A stretch of DNA of 13,345 nucleotides, from the NCBI GenBank assembly GCA_001953115.1, contig LSSL01001705.1, positions 2,811 through 16,155 of the forward strand. The letters are read 5' to 3'. The notes under the pieces were generated by a model. That model worked only from the letters and a program-made list of their open reading frames with translations, had not been told where the DNA came from and ran no database searches. A program made the translations under genes and the position numbers. Below are positions 10,393-13,345 of the stretch, one piece after another (within the stretch, counting starts at the first letter, position 1; each line of letters begins with the position of its first letter). This stretch comes from Smittium mucronatum. Lineage: Eukaryota > Kickxellomycota > Harpellomycetes > Harpellales > Legeriomycetaceae.

Positions 10393-12961
10393 TTAATTAA
10401 TTTAGGTTGTAAATTTCAAATTTTATTTGAGTTAGATTTATTGAATAATATAATAGATTCCCTTAAAAAGCAGATACTTTTGATATTAAAATTTTAATAC
10501 TTTCCAAATTATGATGTTGGAAGCTAGTAGTACTTTTTCTTGATTATCTAATAAATGAGTATATAAACGATATAGGCATTTCAATTGATAATAAATTGAA
10601 TAATATAATTATTAAAAGCTAATTATTGTAAAATCTATTGGTTATAATTGATAATTACCCTCCTTTAAAATTTAAATGTCAATTTAGACAACTTTACCTT
10701 TAGACAAGAAAATTCTGAATTCAAAAAGATTCGCCCATATATACAGTAAAATAAAGTCTGGATGCATATTTAATTCCCCAACTTCAACCTCCTGATCTTT
10801 ATATCCAATTCATATGAAGTAGAGACAAAGGTGTTTAAAAACCAGAGTAGTTTGTATTATTTGGAATTTTAAATATTGAAAATAATTTTAACAAAAAATT
10901 TCAAGTCATATCATTGATGGATTACTTTTTTTAATAATTTTTTATATTGGCTTAAACTAAAAGCGAGTTCGATTGTCAAAAATCTTCATTATTACGTTTT
11001 ATTGTTTGTAACTAAGTAAAAAGTTATATAAATACTCTCTTGAATTTCATTTGATCATCTAAATGTGTGTACTAAGTTTACCCATCCTTTAAATGTAATA
11101 TATTTTGTATATATACCTTTCATATATTTGTTCCTTATTCCTGGTTCAAATAACTTGTTAAAATTATCTATTATGAACGGTTTACAAAAATACCACACCT
11201 CAAAAATATAACTATTTTATCCCAACTACAACTGTAACGACCATAAAGCTTATGTTTAATTTCTTATTTTTTCGTTAATTTTTTAGAATAAAAACAATTA
11301 GTTTCCACAAGATGCTCTAGTTTTACTCAAAACTTACGATTTATGGAGCTTATCGAATTTTTAGATAAATAGCAAGAACTCATTTTACAAAATGATAGAA
11401 ATCCACCCTAAATTCACATCAGAACTATACATAAATAGCTAATATATACCCTTTTAAAAAATTAAGTTATTTAACTCTACTACTAATAATCGTGTATAGG
11501 AATATAGTATCATTCAAAGCTACATTTTTTTATATATAGCCATTTTTTATCACAAAATTTAACTTGTACAGATAAGTTTTTGTAAATGATGATTAGAAAA
11601 TTTAAATTATGTTGAATACTAGTGAAGTCTTTATTTTTATCATTCATATTAAACGATTAAATTAATAAAATATATTTATATGTTGATAAAGCAACTATCA
11701 GTCTAAAAACAAGATTTAAAGTATTTCGATTATTTTTACAAAATAAGTTTCTTATAAAAAATACATAGATATTTTAGCACAATAGAAGGCCAAAAGTATT
11801 GGATATTTGTGTTGGTATTTAAAAATGGTAATATAAATGTTGGTAATTACGTAAAAGAATGTGACGTGTAAAATAAAAATATTTTTGGAGTATTTAAAAC
11901 AACTATAATATATTAATTTTAATTTTAATAAAGCCAATAAACTTTTCCTTAATAAATAAAAAAATTCAGCGATTAGATTACGAATTATAAATAATGTTAG
12001 TAATTTTATCTTTTTAAGATTCAATATGTTGTATTTTTTTTGGTTCAAGTTTTTAACTTTTTACTTTTTAATTTATTTTTTAAAATTTACCTTGGAGTAA
12101 AACTAAATATATCATAAAAAATTTCGCTTTTCTTGAGTAATTTTCATTACTATTTTTATGTTTTATAAATATTATATTAATTGTTTATAAAAAACTTACT
12201 TTTATTAAATAATACCTTTTTGATAGTTTTCAAATTATTTCTACTGATCGCAATAAAGGAAAATTTATATGTAAAACCAACCTTTTTTAATCTAAAAATT
12301 TATTATAGAAAAATTTTGAGAAATTTATATATCTTTTTGTTTCTATTAATTTAGGCTATTACACTAGCTATAAGACAATAAATAACTCTATACCCCACAA
12401 CCTCAGAAAAAAAATTCACTCAAAACATAGATATTTTAATTAAAAAATAAATATATAATATAAAAATCGGAAATATTAATAATTATAATTCAAAAATTTA
12501 TGATATAATTTTAATTCTAATATTCTAAATTTATAATACAAGCTATAAATGCACTTTTAAGTTATTTTTAACATTCTATCAAATTTTTATTAGCTTTTTT
12601 TCTAAAAGGCACATTTTTAAGGCATTTTCAATAAATAATGTGTTATAATATAAAAGTATTTATTAATTGAATTGATGAGATTGTCTAATAGTTGCTATCT
12701 TCCAGTTAAAAAAACAATATATTCTAATTTTAAGATCACAATTTAAAATTTAATATTTTTTTTTTTTGAAACGACTAATAAATTATATTTTTAAGTTTTC
12801 TATTTTTTTTCCCTCAGAGTTTTTACTCAAACTATATAAAAATAGTGCAAAACATATTTAAAAAATTTTCAAAAAAAATTCTAAAAATACTTCATTTTAC
12901 ACCCCTCTGTCTCTCTAGCGGCTCCGTACCCACTGGGAATTGGTTCAAGGGGATTGGTGAT

Positions 12962-12987
12962 TCACTTATACTCTTTAGTATAAGTGA
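12962..12987. repeat. Perfect 10 bp stem hairpin
   Basis: TCACTTATAC at 12962-12971 is the exact reverse complement of GTATAAGTGA at 12978-12987, with a six-base loop TCTTTA. It lies within the GC-richer terminal segment. It has no following T-run, so it is not a typical terminator. It could be part of a structured RNA, a protein-binding palindrome or a small palindromic insertion. Confidence 0.85.
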
Positions 12988-13124
12988 TACGGAAACACGG
13001 ATGCCATCCAAAAATCGACTGTCTCTAACTCGAAATTTGAACCGGCGGTGCAAGCGCAAATCTGGCTTAAAGATAGTTTAGACTAACCCCCAAGGAGTTT
13101 TCCGACTATTTACAATAGAAATTC

Positions 13125-13155
13125 ATTTTCGAGAAAAAATAATTTTCTCGAAAAT
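13125..13155. repeat. Perfect 13 bp stem hairpin
   Basis: ATTTTCGAGAAAA at 13125-13137 is the exact reverse complement of TTTTCTCGAAAAT at 13143-13155, with a five-base loop AATAA. It is the strongest inverted repeat containing G and C that I found in the window, and it is centred in the terminal segment. It could be a folded RNA element or a palindrome in a mobile element. Confidence 0.9.
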
Positions 13156-13234
13156 TTCCGATTGATGCGTTCAAAAACCGCCCGATTGTCTGTGATATGA
13201 TCGAATGCTATCTGTTACAGTCGAGAAGCATGTA

Positions 13235-13342
13235 TTAAACAGTCTCTAGTGCATGCAGACTGTAGCAGGGACAAAAAGATATAAATTTTTCTGGGATGAT
13301 TTTTGAGTTTTTCAGCCTCTGTACGGTGCAGAAGCTACCCAT
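13235..13342 (-). other. Short minus-strand ORF at the right edge, possibly partial
   Basis: A minus-strand ATG at 13342-13340 opens 35 codons to a TAA at 13237-13235. The translation begins MGSFCTVQRLKNSKIIPEKF and has four cysteines and no homopolymer bias. The frame is still open at the window edge, so the true start could lie further right and this could be the 3' end of a longer frame or exon. At about 41% G+C a 35-codon frame is quite likely by chance, and I recognise no family. The stop lies inside a region able to form a hairpin. Confidence 0.15.
13239..13263. repeat. 7 bp stem hairpin around TGCATGCA
   Basis: ACAGTCT (13239-13245) pairs with AGACTGT (13257-13263) over an 11-base loop that includes most of the palindrome TGCATGCA (13250-13257). 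A second ACAGTC at 13217-13222 could pair with the same right arm, giving two alternative folds. Confidence 0.5.
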
Positions 13343-13345
13343 TCG

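Larger units (their letters stand above)
7630..12890. other. AT-rich non-coding DNA, right block
   Basis: No gene is visible over 5.2 kb. The longest frames (minus 7675-7965, 8344-8589 and 11752-12048; plus 9757-9945) have the amino-acid make-up of random AT-rich DNA and are treated as chance. The block holds (AAAATC)4 at 8366-8389, a T11-GT-A11 foldback at 8873-8896, T-then-A blocks at 9448-9462 and 9880-9896, the palindromic AT microsatellite at 10022-10061 and an imperfect inverted repeat at 10304-10392. A patch at 10741-10860 rises to about 30% G+C without a recognisable content. A run of 12 T lies at 12756-12767. Confidence 0.75.
12895..13345. other. GC-richer terminal segment, unidentified, cut by window edge
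   Basis: From about 12,895 the sequence changes abruptly. About 184 of the last 445 bases are G or C (41%), against about 17% to the left. About 20 CpG are present, which is close to expectation, so there is no CpG depletion. It contains two perfect hairpins (12962-12987 and 13125-13155), a shorter one (13239-13263) and the direct repeat CCGATTG (13158-13164 and 13182-13188). No long frame runs through it. A plus-strand frame of 78 codons at 12845-13081 starts in the AT-rich side and crosses the boundary, so its first 20 or so residues cannot belong to the same unit; I treat it as chance. I recognise no rRNA, tRNA or transposase. Best guesses are a dispersed repeat or mobile-element end, or the flank of a gene to the right. 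Confidence 0.5.

Noticed and set aside
11752..12048. Longest ORF, 98 codons on the minus strand
   Set aside because: It is rich in K, L, I, F and Y as expected from random AT-rich sequence, with no motif. Its length is close to the longest chance frame expected in 13 kb.
12910..12955. Pol III A-box/B-box-like words (GGTTCAAGG near 12,942) suggesting a tRNA or tRNA-derived SINE
   Set aside because: The B-box lacks its final CC, the T-stem does not pair, and no clear A-box or D-arm fits upstream.
13030..13050. Minus-strand GGTTCAAATTT resembling a tRNA B-box
   Set aside because: The last two bases are TT instead of CC. The bases flanking the would-be loop do not form a T-stem, and no acceptor stem was found.
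12845..13081. Plus-strand ORF of 78 codons with a basic C-terminal part
   Set aside because: It begins in AT-rich DNA and crosses the composition boundary at about 12,895. Its middle is encoded by a perfect hairpin, and I recognise no family. A frame of this length is near chance expectation.
1..13345. CRISPR array or other regularly spaced repeat
   Set aside because: No repeat of 20-40 bases recurs at regular spacing; the only tandem repeats are short simple-sequence runs.

Overview
This 13.3 kb window is almost entirely non-coding, extremely AT-rich DNA. Hand counts on sample lines give roughly 17% G+C for positions 1 to about 12,890. No reading frame exceeds 98 codons on either strand. 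At this composition stops fall about once per ten codons, so frames of 75 to 100 codons are expected by chance in 13 kb. I recognise no protein family, rRNA, tRNA or CRISPR array. A bacterial, phage or organelle segment of this length would normally be packed with genes. The picture fits intergenic or long-intron DNA of a eukaryote with a very AT-rich nuclear genome. I cannot name the lineage.

Layout. Positions 1-1873 are AT-rich and geneless. Positions 1874-1955 form a small island of about 46% G+C, with open frames on both strands and a GTATGT hexamer; this is the only internal exon-like spot. Positions 1956-7170 are AT-rich with short hairpins, and one short motif shared with the first block. 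Positions 7171-7629 hold two chance-length ORFs lying in one frame and separated by a single stop. Positions 7630 to about 12,890 are again AT-rich, with an (AAAATC)4 run, a palindromic (AT)17 microsatellite and an 89 bp imperfect inverted repeat. From about 12,895 to the right edge the composition jumps to about 41% G+C with no CpG deficit. That segment carries two perfect long-stem hairpins plus a third, shorter one. It looks like the edge of a different sequence unit, such as a dispersed repeat or mobile element, or the flank of a gene beyond the window.

The most notable internal pattern is a set of self-complementary blocks of 7-9 T followed by 7-9 A. I read six by eye and no equally long block in the opposite A-then-T order. 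Two of them sit in a nearly identical context of about 30 bp. There is no gene set whose joint function can be described. The interest lies in the right-hand segment, the hairpins, the T-to-A blocks and the small GC island.
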